21,692 nucleotides of DNA from Microbacterium sp. (GCF_003248605.1 NZ_QFPF01000036.1:1-21692); one strand, 5' to 3'; counted from the stretch's first letter, positions 1 through 8,696 are shown. A program made the numbers and translations. The notes: generated by a model from the letters alone, not told the origin.

Positions 1-1849
1 GTGTACGACTTCATGTACGCGTACACCTCCGGGTCGTGCAGCGGGTCGCCCCACTCGTCCCACTCGATCACCGTGAGGGGGAGCGAGGGGTCGAGGATCG
101 TGGTCAACGCGTCGACGAACGGCACCCCCGCGAGGATCCCGGCGAACAGCTCCGGGGCGAGGTTGGCGACCGCGCCCATCAGCAGACCACCCGCGCTGCC
201 GCCCTCCGCGACGAGCTGGGCCGGGGTCGTGGTGCCCTCGGCGACGAGGTGCCGGGCGCAGGCGACGAAGTCCGTGAAGGTGTTCCGCTTGTGCAGGAGC
301 TTGCCCTCCTCGTACCACTGCCGGCCCATCTCGCCGCCGCCGCGCACGTGGGCGACGGCGAAGATCACGCCGCGGTCGAGCTCCGACAGGCGCGGCACCG
401 AGAAGCCGGGCTCGATCGAGTGCTCGTACGAGCCGTAGCCGTAGAGGTGAAGTGCGCGGACAGACGCACCCGCCTCACCGAACGAGCGCTTCCACACGAG
501 GGAGATCGGCACCTGCGTACCGTCGGCGGCCGTCGCCCAGACGCGGGCCTGCGCGTAGTCCTGCGCGCTGTAGCCGCCGAGCACGGGCTGCCGCTTGCGC
601 AGCAGCAGCCTGCGGTCGGCGAGATCGGCGGTGCCCACTCCCGGTTGCCGCCGAATCCCGCAGTGTAGAGCGGTTCGTCGAACTCCAGCTCCTCGATGCC
701 GCCCGTGCCGTAGTCGAGCAGTCCGGTGCGCGCGAGACCTCCCCGGCGGTACTCGATCGTCGCGAAGTCGCGGAAGCAGTCCACATCGAGCAGACGGACA
801 CCGGGGGAGTGGGCGACGACGACCGTGCGCGGCGCCGAGGGGTCGGATGCCGGAACCCGCACGAGTTCGAAATCCAGAGCCTGATCGTTGTGGAGGATGT
901 AGAGGGTGTCCTCTCCGTCGATCACGGCGTGGTCGACGGAGTACTCCACGCCCTCGACCCGCGGCCACACGACGCGCGGCGCCGCACCGAGGTCGTCGGC
1001 GGGCACGAGCCAGTACTCGGAGGTGATGGAGGACCCGAGTCCGATGACGAGGTACTTCTCGCTGCGGGTGAACCCACCGCCCAGCCAGTACCGCTCGTCG
1101 GCTTCGTGGAAGATGCGTACGTCGTCCTCGACGGGCGCGCCGACGGTGTGGGCCCAGAGGGTATCGGGACGCCACGCGTCGTCGACGGTGGTGTAGACGA
1201 TGGTCGCGCCGTCGGGCGAGAACTCCGCGCCCGACGCGGTGCCGGAGATCTCGTCGCTCAGCTGTTCGCCGGTCTCGAGATCGCGCACGCGCACGGTGTA
1301 CCGCTCGTCTCCCGTGACGTCGACTCCGTACAGCATCCTGCGGCCGTCGTCGCTGACATCGAACGATCCGAGCGAGAAGAACTCGTGTCCCTCGGCTTCA
1401 ACGTTGGCATCGAGCAGGACCTGCTCGCCGGGCACGTCGACGCCGGGCTCCAGCTGGGGCGGTGTCCAGTCATCGGGGGAGGCCAGGGGTGCACGGCACT
1501 GGATGCCGTACTGCTTACCCTCGACCGTGCGCCCGTAGTACCACCACTCCCCGCGGCGCGAGGGCACCGAAAGGTCGGTCTCGAGTGTGCGGCCCTTGAT
1601 CTCGTCGAAGATGCGCTCGCGCAGGCGCTCGAGGTGCGCGGTGCGGACCTCGGTATACGCGTTCTCTGCCTCGAGGTGCGCGATGACGTCGGCATCGTCT
1701 TTCGCCCGCATCCACTCGTACGGGTCGTCGATGCTGTCGCCGTGGTGCTCGCGCGGCTGCGGCCGGCGCGCGGCGACGGGAGCGCCGGCCTCACCAGCGT
1801 GGTCTGCGGGGCGGGGGGATGCCGGGGTCAGGGCGTCATCGATGCTCAC
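1..1849 (-). pseudogene. ptrB: S9 family peptidase (oligopeptidase B-like), frameshifted and cut by the window edge
   Basis: This would be a cytosolic serine oligopeptidase cleaving short peptides after basic residues. Translation from GTG at 1849 gives about 404 residues of N-terminal segment and beta-propeller, including PHD...DPYEWMR near residue 40 and YTVRVRDLETGE near 185. The frame then breaks at 634-636 (CCC on the plus strand). Adding one C there restores the family sequence REWGTADL, and the shifted frame stays open to base 1. That downstream part holds YGYGSYEHSIEPGF, HVRGGGEMGRQWYEEGK and the nucleophile elbow EGGSAGGLL, with the catalytic Ser codon at 195-197. The catalytic Asp and His lie beyond the window. 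GTG 1849 sits 6 bases after a TAGCGT -10 box, so the message is probably leaderless. Without the repair the product ends at 365 as 494 residues with a nonsense tail. Either a recent pseudogene or a homopolymer base-call error is possible; everything else looks intact. Confidence 0.8.
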
Positions 1850-1855
1850 GTATCC

Positions 1856-1861
1856 ACGCTA
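1856..1861 (-). promoter_or_regulatory. -10 box TAGCGT, leaderless promoter of the S9 peptidase
   Basis: On the minus strand TAGCGT is followed by GGATAC and then the GTG start codon, a 6-base gap that places the transcription start at the start codon. The same 15-base arrangement, differing at one base, precedes the FAH-family gene at 8663. No convincing -35 box is seen. It also means the peptidase need not depend on read-through from the upstream MFS gene. Confidence 0.55.
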
Positions 1862-1930
1862 TCCGAGCGAGCAGACCCGCCGACCCACGGTGCTCAGGCG
1901 GCGGCGATGAGGCGGTTGCCCGGGGCGCGT

Positions 1931-3544
1931 TCAAGACGCGCGCCGGCGCGCACCGGCGGTGGTCAAGACGTCGTTCGGGATGCCGCGGGAGAACAGCAGC
2001 GCAAAGAGCGCCAGCGCGATGAGACCGAAGAACGCCGTGCGCAGCGAAGCGAGCTGCGAGTCGGCGTAGACCCGGGCGAGGAGCACCGCGTCGGCATCGC
2101 TCAAGCCCGCCTCCTTCGCGATGTCGGGGATGCTCGCGGCCGGGAGGATCTCGACGCCGCCGGCCGTCCGTTCGCTCACGGTCTGCCGGACCTCGTCGGG
2201 GAGAGCCGACTGGGCGACACCCGCCGCGAACGACGTGGCGAGGGAGCCGATGAGCACCGACCCGATGAGTGCCGTGCCGAGCGAGGACCCGAGGTTCTGG
2301 AAGACGCCCTGCATGCCCCCGACTTCGCTCGTGTCCTTCTCGGTCACGGCCGACATGTTGACATTGCCCAGCTGCGAGGCGAGGAGCCCGAGCGCCGCCC
2401 CCGCGCAGAACATGCCGATCCCGAAGGGCAACCCCGACAACTCCGGATCGATGGCGGAGAGCAGCACGACGCAGCTGGCCACGAGGACGACCTGACCCGT
2501 GCGGACGATCCTGCGCGGCGACCACGTCGTGGCCAGGCGCGTGCCGAGGATCGAGAAGAGGATGAGCGAGAGCGAGAGCGGGAAGATGCGCACGCCCGTC
2601 TGGAGGGCGTCGAGGCCCAGCGTCATCTGCAGGTACACCGGCACCATGAAGAACAACCCGGCCGTGACCGCGTACTGTCCCCCCAGCGCGCCGAGGCCGC
2701 TGCGCAGCTGCAGCAGCTGCAGCAGCTCCACGTGCAGGAGAGGGTCGCGACCGGTGGCGCTGAGCCGCCGCTGTCGAGCGACGAACACGAACAGCAGTGC
2801 CGCACCCGCGACCACGAACCAGGCCGAGAGCGAGACTCCGAGGGGTGCGACCGCGACGCCGGCGATCACCGGTGGATGCGCGGGAATGATCCAGCCCCAG
2901 GTCTTGCTCTGCAGCATCCCGAAGATGAGGAGGACAAGGCCGAGCGCCGACACGAGCACGCTCGGCGCATCGATCCGCACCGCGCGCGGAGCCGCGGCCT
3001 GGGGGATGCTGCGGGCCAGCAGCACGACGACGGCCATGATGACGACCTCGGCGACGAAGACGTACCGCCAGTTCGCGTAGGTGGTCACGGCGCCGCCGAT
3101 GAGGGGACCGGCAGCCACGGCGGCGCCGGACACGGCGCCGATCGTCGCGAACGCCGTGATGCGCGCCCGACCGGTGTAGTTGTCGGCGATGAGGGCCGCG
3201 ACCGCGGGGATGACCAGAACCGCCCCGAGCCCCTCGATGATCGACCATCCGAGGAACAGCACGCCCATCGTGGGACTGAGCGCGGTGACGAGGGAGCCGA
3301 CCGCGTAGATGATGGAGCCGATCACGAGCGCACGGCGTCGGCCCCACACATCACCCAGCTTGGCGCCGAGCAGCATGAAGGCCGCCATCGTGAGCGTGTA
3401 GAAGGTGATGGCGGCCTGCATGGAGGCGACGCTGCTGTCGAGGTCCTCGACCACCGTCGCGATCGAGACGTTCATCACGGTGCCATCCAGCACCATCACG
3501 AACTGCGCGCACCCGAGGATGACGACGACGGACCATTTCTTCAT
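1931..3544 (-). CDS. MFS transporter, DHA2 (EmrB/QacA-like, 14-TM) drug exporter
   Basis: A 537-residue polytopic inner-membrane protein, predicted to export drugs or other small hydrophobic compounds using the proton gradient. Family marks: the first helix carries VMVLDGTVMNVSIA (DHA2 motif D1, residues about 16-29), the first cytoplasmic loop has GAKLGDVWGRRRAL (motif A), and helix 5 has GAVSGAAVAAGPLIGG (antiporter motif C). Length and hydrophobic-segment count fit the 14-helix class rather than the 12-helix DHA1 class. A soluble stretch near residues 445-490 precedes the last helix, as in many actinobacterial members. ATG at 3544 has GAAGG about 11 bases upstream. The next gene downstream, the S9 peptidase, begins 81 bases further on with its own -10 box. 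No regulator gene is adjacent. The substrate cannot be told from sequence. Confidence 0.9.
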   Translation of the reverse strand: MKKWSVVVILGCAQFVMVLDGTVMNVSIATVVEDLDSSVASMQAAITFYTLTMAAFMLLGAKLGDVWGRRRALVIGSIIYAVGSLVTALSPTMGVLFLGWSIIEGLGAVLVIPAVAALIADNYTGRARITAFATIGAVSGAAVAAGPLIGGAVTTYANWRYVFVAEVVIMAVVVLLARSIPQAAAPRAVRIDAPSVLVSALGLVLLIFGMLQSKTWGWIIPAHPPVIAGVAVAPLGVSLSAWFVVAGAALLFVFVARQRRLSATGRDPLLHVELLQLLQLRSGLGALGGQYAVTAGLFFMVPVYLQMTLGLDALQTGVRIFPLSLSLILFSILGTRLATTWSPRRIVRTGQVVLVASCVVLLSAIDPELSGLPFGIGMFCAGAALGLLASQLGNVNMSAVTEKDTSEVGGMQGVFQNLGSSLGTALIGSVLIGSLATSFAAGVAQSALPDEVRQTVSERTAGGVEILPAASIPDIAKEAGLSDADAVLLARVYADSQLASLRTAFFGLIALALFALLFSRGIPNDVLTTAGARRRAS

Positions 3545-3560
3545 GCCCTGCCCGACCTTC

Positions 3561-3588
3561 GGCCGGCTGCACGGGAGGGGCCGGCTGC
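3561..3588. repeat. 10-bp direct repeat upstream of the MFS exporter
   Basis: GGCCGGCTGC occurs at 3561-3570 and again at 3579-3588, an 18-base period, within the 92-base gap between the MFS start codon and the molybdoprotein stop codon. It lies 17-44 bases upstream of the MFS start. The spacing would suit two turns of a dimeric regulator, but the repeats are GC-rich and could be chance. Confidence 0.4.
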
Positions 3589-3636
3589 CGCTCAGTCAAT
3601 ACCCCCCGGGCGAGCCGCGCCAGTCTGTGGGCCGGA

Positions 3637-5223
3637 TCAATTCACGGTGATCAACGTGCGCTGCCATCCGGATGAGCCGTCGGGCGCGATCGGTGCCCGA
3701 TCCTCGATCTGCGTCACGCCGCTCGCGTCGACGGCGCGCACGGTCACGTAGTGCGTGCCGGGGGTTGCGTCCCACTCGGTGAACCACTGCACCCACGTGT
3801 CCGCGTTGATCGGCGTCGACAGCGTCGCGGGCATCCAGTCGCCGTCGTCCACCTTGACCTCCACGCGCGAGATCCCGGTCGTCTGCGCCCACGCCACGCC
3901 GGCGATCGGCACCCGCCCGGCTGCGACGGGGGTTCCCGAGCGCGGAGTGTCGATGCGCGAGGACATCTTGATGGGGGCGCGAGCGCTGTATCCGCGGGGC
4001 GTCCAGTAGGCCTCGTCCGCGGCGAACGTCGTCACCTTCAACTCCGTGACCCACTTGGTCGCCGAGACGTATCCGTACAGCCCGGGGACGACCATGCGCA
4101 CCGGGAACCCGTGCTCGAGCGGCAGCGGCGCGCCGTTCATCGCCACGGCCAGGATCGCGTCGCGGCCCTCGTCGGTGAGCGTTTCGAGCGGTGTGCTCGC
4201 GGTGTATCCGTCGACCGAACGGGAGAGCACCATGTCGGCGCCCTCCTGCACTCCCGCACGGCGCAGCACATCGCGCAGGGGGATCCCCTGCCAGATCGCG
4301 TTGCCGACGAGGCCGCCGCCGACCTCGTTCGACACGCAGGTCAGCGTGATGGCGTATTCATCCAGCCCCATCCCGACGAGGTCATCGAAGCTCAGCTCGA
4401 ACGGTTCGTCGACCATCCCGGTGACCGCGAGCCGCCACGCGGACGGATCGACCGACGGCACGGTCAGCGCGGTGTCCACGCGGTAGAAGTCGGCGTTGGG
4501 GGTGATGAGGTCGGACAGGCCCGGGATGTCGAGCTCGGCGCCGGCGGGGATCGTCACCGTGGTCCGGGGGCTGGGCAGTCGCAGCGCCTCGCGAACATTC
4601 GCGATCGAGGACGTCGCGGTGTTCACCAGCCGTGCGCCGATCCCGACCACCGCCGCGGAGACGGCGGCGATCGCCGTCAGGCGGAAGAAGGCGCGACGGT
4701 CGGGATTCGCGGTGGTGCCGCCGGCGGCCACGCTGTCCGTGTCGGCTTCCGCTGCCGTGCGGGTCCCCTCGCGCCACGCGCGCGCACGTCGTACGAGGAC
4801 GAAGATCAGCACGCCACCGGCAGCCGCTCCGACGATCGGCGGAATCGCCGCAAGGGGCGTGGCCCCAGCGCGCGTCACGATCGCGGCGATCGAGAGGACA
4901 CCGGCGATCCCCATCGCGGCGACGCCCGCGAACGGGCGCCAGAGCTCCAGCATCCCGGCGATCGCCGAGGCGACCAGCACCGCGAGCGCGAGTCCGATCA
5001 GCAGCGCGATCTTGTCGTACGCGCCGAAGGTCGAGATGGCGAGCTCTTTGAGGGGCTGCGGGACGATGTCGATCACGAAGGAGCCGACGGCGAGGATCGG
5101 GCTGCCCTCGCGGGCGACGATGAGGGCGACGAGCTCCGCGACGGCGAGGAAGGCCGCAGCGCTGACGACGCCGGCGATCGCGCTCCAGATCACGCTTCCG
5201 CGCCGGCTGAGTGTGCTGACCAT
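3637..5223 (-). CDS. Membrane-anchored sulfite-oxidase-family molybdopterin oxidoreductase
   Basis: A 528-residue protein in three parts. Residues 1-150 hold four predicted transmembrane helices (about 12-36, 73-90, 98-116, 128-144). A cytoplasmic linker ends in DRRAFFRL (176-177 RR) followed by a fifth hydrophobic helix (182-198), which looks like an internal Tat signal. Residues 220-410 are the SUOX-type Moco domain, with TLTCVSNEVGGGLVGN; Cys296 is the expected molybdenum ligand. Residues 415-528 form the Ig-like Mo-cofactor oxidoreductase dimerisation domain (RVEVKVDDGDW...THYVTVRAVDASGVTQ). The catalytic part should therefore face outside. The true substrate (sulfite or another S/N-oxide) is unknown; no heme or cytochrome gene is adjacent. 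ATG 5223 has GGAGG 7 bases upstream, so this gene is leadered, unlike many neighbours. The MFS gene follows 92 bases downstream. Confidence 0.9.
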   Translation of the reverse strand: MVSTLSRRGSVIWSAIAGVVSAAAFLAVAELVALIVAREGSPILAVGSFVIDIVPQPLKELAISTFGAYDKIALLIGLALAVLVASAIAGMLELWRPFAGVAAMGIAGVLSIAAIVTRAGATPLAAIPPIVGAAAGGVLIFVLVRRARAWREGTRTAAEADTDSVAAGGTTANPDRRAFFRLTAIAAVSAAVVGIGARLVNTATSSIANVREALRLPSPRTTVTIPAGAELDIPGLSDLITPNADFYRVDTALTVPSVDPSAWRLAVTGMVDEPFELSFDDLVGMGLDEYAITLTCVSNEVGGGLVGNAIWQGIPLRDVLRRAGVQEGADMVLSRSVDGYTASTPLETLTDEGRDAILAVAMNGAPLPLEHGFPVRMVVPGLYGYVSATKWVTELKVTTFAADEAYWTPRGYSARAPIKMSSRIDTPRSGTPVAAGRVPIAGVAWAQTTGISRVEVKVDDGDWMPATLSTPINADTWVQWFTEWDATPGTHYVTVRAVDASGVTQIEDRAPIAPDGSSGWQRTLITVN

Positions 5224-5318
5224 GCCGATCCTCCGCTCCTGCGCAGCCGCTCCGACCGCCTGGGAGTTGTTCGCGGCGAAGCCGCCAGCGGATTGCCGGG
5301 CACGTCGAGGGCTGCCCG

Positions 5319-5324
5319 TAGGCT
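5319..5324 (+). promoter_or_regulatory. -10 box TAGGCT, leaderless promoter of the metallophosphoesterase
   Basis: TAGGCT then TGCGGG (6 bases) then GTG at 5331. No Shine-Dalgarno sequence precedes the GTG, so the transcript probably begins at the start codon. TTGCCG at 5293-5298 is a possible -35, but its 20-base spacing is poor. Confidence 0.6.
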
Positions 5325-5330
5325 TGCGGG

Positions 5331-6245
5331 GTGAACATGCCCGCGCCCGCCTTCGGGCAGCATCCTCCCGCCGCGCGCACGCTGCTGCACCTCAGCGACA
5401 CCCATCTCCTGGCCGGCGACAGGCGCCTCGGTGACCGATACGACACCGAGGACAATCTGCGGCGCACGCTCGAGCGGGTCGAATCGCTGGGCGTTCGTCC
5501 CGACGCGTTCGTCTTCACGGGAGATCTGACCGACCTCGGCGAGGCCTCCGCGTACGCGCGTCTGCGCGAACTGGTCGAACCCGTCGCCGAGCGACTCGGC
5601 GCCCCCGTCGCGTGGGTCGCCGGCAATCACGACGAGCGCCCCGAGATGCGCCGCGACTTGCTGGGGCTCGAGCCCACGGAGCAGGCGATCACGGGGGAGT
5701 GGGATCTCGGCGGGCTGCGCCTGATCGCGCTCGATTCGACCGTGCCCGGCTGGCATCACGGCGACATCGACGACGCGCAGCTCTCGTGGCTGCGCGGGCG
5801 TCTCGCGCAGCCCGCCCCGATGGGCACGATCCTCGCGCTGCATCACCCGCCCCTGCCCAGCCACGTTCCGCTGTTCGGCATCCTCGAACTGCGCCGCCAA
5901 GATCTGCTGGCCGAGGCGATCGCGGGCTCCGACGTGCGCGCGATCCTCGCCGGGCACCTGCATTACTCCACCCACGGCACGTTCGCGGGCGTGCCCGTGA
6001 GTGTCTCGGCCGCCACCTGCTACACCATGGACATCGCCCGGCCCCCGACATCCATCAACGGCATGGACGCCGGACAGTCGTTCCACCTCGTGCACGTCTA
6101 CGAACACACCATCACTCACTCCGTCGTGCCGGTGGCGGGCGCCGATTCCGGCGACTACTTCTCGCCGGAATGGTACGAGCGGATGTCTGCGATCACCCCC
6201 GAGGAGCGACTCGAGCGCTTCTCCCGCAAGCCGCCGCGATCCTGA
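5331..6245 (+). CDS. Calcineurin-like metallophosphoesterase (CpdA/Icc-like)
   Basis: A 304-residue cytosolic phosphodiesterase of the class III cyclic-nucleotide phosphodiesterase/Icc type. All five metallophosphoesterase metal motifs are present in order: SDTH (Asp23, His25), TGDLTD (Asp65), AGNHDE (Asn99, His100, Asp101), LHHPP (His172) and AGHLH (His210, His212). These ligate the two active-site metals, so the enzyme should be active. By family it may hydrolyse cAMP or another phosphodiester; the substrate is not determined by sequence. The extra C-terminal 70 residues (YTMDIARPP...YFSPEWYERM) are typical of actinobacterial members. GTG 5331 is chosen because it lies 6 bases after a -10 box; ATG 5337 is an alternative two codons in. 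It is divergent from the molybdoprotein gene with 107 bases between starts, and aspA follows. Confidence 0.9.
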   Translation: MNMPAPAFGQHPPAARTLLHLSDTHLLAGDRRLGDRYDTEDNLRRTLERVESLGVRPDAFVFTGDLTDLGEASAYARLRELVEPVAERLGAPVAWVAGNHDERPEMRRDLLGLEPTEQAITGEWDLGGLRLIALDSTVPGWHHGDIDDAQLSWLRGRLAQPAPMGTILALHHPPLPSHVPLFGILELRRQDLLAEAIAGSDVRAILAGHLHYSTHGTFAGVPVSVSAATCYTMDIARPPTSINGMDAGQSFHLVHVYEHTITHSVVPVAGADSGDYFSPEWYERMSAITPEERLERFSRKPPRS

Positions 6246-6265
6246 TCGGCCGGGCTCCGCGAGAG

Positions 6266-6271
6266 TAGGCT
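6266..6271 (+). promoter_or_regulatory. -10 box TAGGCT upstream of aspA
   Basis: TAGGCT 45 bases before the chosen GTG start, predicting a start site near 6278 and a leader of about 39 bases that contains the AAGGA ribosome-binding site at 6306-6310. This is the same hexamer as at the leaderless promoters, here with a normal leader. Confidence 0.45.
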
Positions 6272-6316
6272 CGGTGGCATCCCATCCCCGCCGTGACCGA
6301 CCCACAAGGACACCCC

Positions 6317-7771
6317 GTGGCCCTCGACGCAATGACGCGCACCCGTTCCGAATCCGACTCCCTGGGATCGCTCGAGATCCCCGACGATGCCTACTGGGGC
6401 ATTCACACCGCCCGGGCGCTCGAGAACTTCCCGATCAGCAAGCGGCCGATCTCGGTCTATCCGGACCTCGTGCGCGCACTCGCCATGGTCAAGCAGGCCT
6501 CGGCCCGCGCGAATCGCGAGATCGGTGTGCTCGATGCCGAGCGAGCCGACCTGATCGATGGCGCCGCGCAGCGGGTGATCGACGGCGAGTTCCACGACCA
6601 GTTCGTCGTCGGCGTCATCCAGGGCGGCGCCGGCACGTCGACCAACATGAACGCGAACGAGGTCATCACCAACATCGCGCTCGAGATGGCGGGCCGGGAG
6701 AAGGGCGACTACGCGTTCCTGTCGCCGATCGATCACACCAACCGCAGCCAATCCACCAACGACGTGTATCCCACGGCCATCAAGGTCGGGCTGAGCCTGG
6801 ATCTGCGTGCCCTGCTCGAGCAGCTCGATCTGCTCCGTCGATCGTTCCTGGCCAAGGCGCACGAGTTCCACGACGTGCTGAAGGTCGGTCGCACGCAGTT
6901 GCAGGATGCCGTGCCGATGACCCTCGGGCAGGAGTTCAACGGTTTCGCGACCACTCTTCGCGAGGACTGGAACCGGCTGAAAGAGAACGCCTACCTGCTG
7001 ACCGAGATCAACATGGGCGCCACGGCGATCGGCACCGGAATCACGACGCACCCCGCCTACGCGAGGGCCGTGCTGCATCACCTGCGCGACATCTCGGGCC
7101 TCGACCTCGAAACCGCCACCGACCTCGTGGAGTCCACGAGCGACACCGGCGCGTTCATGTCCTTCTCCTCGTCGCTCAAACGCAACGCGATCAAGCTCTC
7201 CAAGATCTGCAACGATCTGCGCCTGCTCTCATCGGGACCGCAGGCGGGTCTCGGCGAGATCAACCTGCCGGCGCGTCAGGCGGGCTCCAGCATCATGCCC
7301 GGCAAGGTCAATCCGGTGATCCCCGAGGTCGTCAACCAGGTCGCCTTCGCGGTCGTCGGCGCCGACACCACGGTGACCATGGCTGTCGAGGCCGGTCAGC
7401 TGCAGCTCAACGCGTTCGAGCCGGTGATCGCCCACTCGATCTTCCAGTCGATCACCTGGATGCGTCAAGCGATGTACACCCTTCGCGTCAACTGCGTGGA
7501 CGGCATCACCGCCAATCGCGAGCGACTCGGGGCGATGGTGGGCGCCTCCGTGGGTGTCATCACCGCGCTGACGCCGTTCATCGGCTACGCGGCGTCGGCG
7601 GCGCTGGCGAAAGCGGCGCTGCTGACGGGGCGGAACGTCGGTGACCTCGTCGTCGAGGCGGGTCTGATGTCGCGCGAGGACGTCGCCAAACAGCTCTCGC
7701 CGGCGCGCCTGTCGGGACTCGAGGCGATCACCGCGGCCATCCCGATCCAGGTGGCACCCGAGGATCACTGA
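6317..7771 (+). CDS. aspA: Aspartate ammonia-lyase (aspartase)
   Basis: Reversibly deaminates L-aspartate to fumarate and ammonia in the cytosol, feeding the TCA cycle; acts as a homotetramer. The 484-residue protein has the fumarase/aspartase superfamily blocks: QGGAGTSTNMNANEV, DHTNRSQSTNDVYPT, GRTQLQDAVPMTLGQEF and the signature loop GSSIMPGKVNPVIPE, with Ser325 as the expected catalytic serine. Aspartase rather than class II fumarase is supported by GRTQLQDAVPMTLGQEF (fumarases have GRTHLQDATPLTLGQE) and by ICNDLRLLSSGPQAGLGEINLP, both close to E. coli AspA. GTG 6317 is preferred because AAGGA at 6306-6310 is 6 bases upstream; an in-frame GTG at 6293 adds eight residues but has no ribosome-binding site. 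The gene converges on the FAH-family gene with 16 bases between stop codons and no obvious terminator. Confidence 0.93.
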   Translation: MALDAMTRTRSESDSLGSLEIPDDAYWGIHTARALENFPISKRPISVYPDLVRALAMVKQASARANREIGVLDAERADLIDGAAQRVIDGEFHDQFVVGVIQGGAGTSTNMNANEVITNIALEMAGREKGDYAFLSPIDHTNRSQSTNDVYPTAIKVGLSLDLRALLEQLDLLRRSFLAKAHEFHDVLKVGRTQLQDAVPMTLGQEFNGFATTLREDWNRLKENAYLLTEINMGATAIGTGITTHPAYARAVLHHLRDISGLDLETATDLVESTSDTGAFMSFSSSLKRNAIKLSKICNDLRLLSSGPQAGLGEINLPARQAGSSIMPGKVNPVIPEVVNQVAFAVVGADTTVTMAVEAGQLQLNAFEPVIAHSIFQSITWMRQAMYTLRVNCVDGITANRERLGAMVGASVGVITALTPFIGYAASAALAKAALLTGRNVGDLVVEAGLMSREDVAKQLSPARLSGLEAITAAIPIQVAPEDH

Positions 7772-7787
7772 CCCCCGGCATCCCGCC

Positions 7788-8663
7788 TCAGTCCGTGATG
7801 CGGCAGTGCGTCGTCAGCTCACCGATGCCGGCGACGCCGACGGTGACGCTCGAGCGGTCGCGCAGGAAGATCTGCGGGTCGCGGGAGTATCCGGCCCCTC
7901 CGGGGCTGCCGGTGGAGATGAGCGTGCCGGGCAGCAGAGTGGCCGAACTCGACAGGTGAGCGATCAGCGTGGCGACCGAGCGCACCATCTGGCCCGTTGT
8001 CGCATCTTGCACCGTCCGACCGTCGACGACTGCCCAGATGTGCAAGTCCTGTGGGTCGGGGATCTCGTCGGCGGTGACCACGAACGGCCCCGTGGGGGTG
8101 AAGCCGTCGAACGACTTGCATCGCGACCACTGCGCCTCCGAGAACTGGATGTCGCGGGCCGTGATGTCGTTGACGACGGTGTAGCCCCAGACGTGATCGA
8201 GCGCGTCGGCGGGAGACACATCGTGTGCGGGGCGCCCGATGATGACGCCGAGTTCGGCCTCGTAGTCGACCGACTCGCTGAGCGAGCGCGGCCACGAGGT
8301 GGTGCCCTCGTGGCCCGTCAGGGAGTTGGGCCAGAGGCAGAAGACGGTGGGCGCCGCGTCGGTCTTCAGACCCAGCTCGCTCGAGTGCGCAGAGTAGTTC
8401 AATCCGATCGCGAGGATCAGCGGCGGCCGGTCGACGGCGGACGCGAACGAGACGTCAGCGAGGGGATGCCGGGGGGCGGTGGTCGGCAGGTCTTCGCTCG
8501 CCGCGCGCACCCGGGCGAGCATCTCGTCACCGCCCTCGACGAGCGTCTGCAGATCGCGCGGCGCCCCCTCGAACAGTCCCGGCACGGGAACGGCGTGGTC
8601 GCCGACGACCACCGCCAGAACGGGAGGCGCGGACGGGGATACGACGATGTGGGCAAAACGCAC
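7788..8663 (-). CDS. Fumarylacetoacetate hydrolase family protein
   Basis: A 291-residue cytosolic metal-dependent enzyme of the FAH fold, a family that includes acylpyruvate hydrolases, oxaloacetate decarboxylases and hydratases of aromatic catabolism. Residues 1-75 form the variable N-terminal domain. The catalytic core has GLNYSAHSSE (86-95; His93 the likely base), DYEAELGVIIG with metal ligands Glu135 and Glu137, VNDITARD with Asp166 as third ligand, KSFDGFTPTGPF (183-194) and a late STGSPGG loop. The ligands are intact. No catabolic partner gene is nearby, so the substrate is open. GTG 8663 is 6 bases after a TAGCGT box. It is divergent from the PrsW-type gene (40 bases between start codons). 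Confidence 0.9.
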   Translation of the reverse strand: MRFAHIVVSPSAPPVLAVVVGDHAVPVPGLFEGAPRDLQTLVEGGDEMLARVRAASEDLPTTAPRHPLADVSFASAVDRPPLILAIGLNYSAHSSELGLKTDAAPTVFCLWPNSLTGHEGTTSWPRSLSESVDYEAELGVIIGRPAHDVSPADALDHVWGYTVVNDITARDIQFSEAQWSRCKSFDGFTPTGPFVVTADEIPDPQDLHIWAVVDGRTVQDATTGQMVRSVATLIAHLSSSATLLPGTLISTGSPGGAGYSRDPQIFLRDRSSVTVGVAGIGELTTHCRITD

Positions 8664-8669
8664 GTCTCC

Positions 8670-8675
8670 ACGCTA
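8670..8675 (-). promoter_or_regulatory. -10 box TAGCGT, leaderless promoter of the FAH-family gene
   Basis: On the minus strand TAGCGT, then GGAGAC, then the GTG start codon. It matches the arrangement before the S9 peptidase (TAGCGT-GGATAC-GTG) at all but one base. The GGAG could in principle act as a ribosome-binding site, but it is only 2 bases from the GTG. Confidence 0.6.
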
Positions 8676-8690
8676 CCGGGCGTGCGCGCT

Positions 8691-8696
8691 TAGGCT
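8691..8696 (+). promoter_or_regulatory. -10 box TAGGCT, leaderless promoter of the PrsW-type gene
   Basis: TAGGCT, 7 bases, then GTG 8704. Only 15 bases separate this box from the opposite-facing TAGCGT box at 8670-8675, so each promoter's -35 region overlaps the other's -10 region or start codon. The two genes may compete for RNA polymerase. Confidence 0.6.

Noticed and set aside
2697..2732. CTGCAGCAG-type short tandem repeat
   Set aside because: It lies within the MFS gene and encodes Leu-Leu-Gln repeats in a helical loop; too short to be called a repeat element.
452..3751. A 1099-codon open frame on the plus strand across the S9 peptidase and MFS genes
   Set aside because: It is antisense to two recognisable proteins. 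Its translation is a low-complexity Arg/Asp/Glu/His/Gly mixture typical of complementary frames in GC-rich DNA, with no domain and no ribosome-binding site.
3751..5334. A 527-codon plus-strand frame opposite the molybdoprotein gene
   Set aside because: Antisense to a clear Moco enzyme with motifs and a ribosome-binding site; the translation is Arg/Gly/Asp/His-rich.
6317..7771. Reading this gene as class II fumarase (fumC)
   Set aside because: GRTQLQDAVPMTLGQEF and ICNDLRLLSSGPQAGLGEINLP are aspartase forms, although GSSIMPGKVNP alone would fit either.
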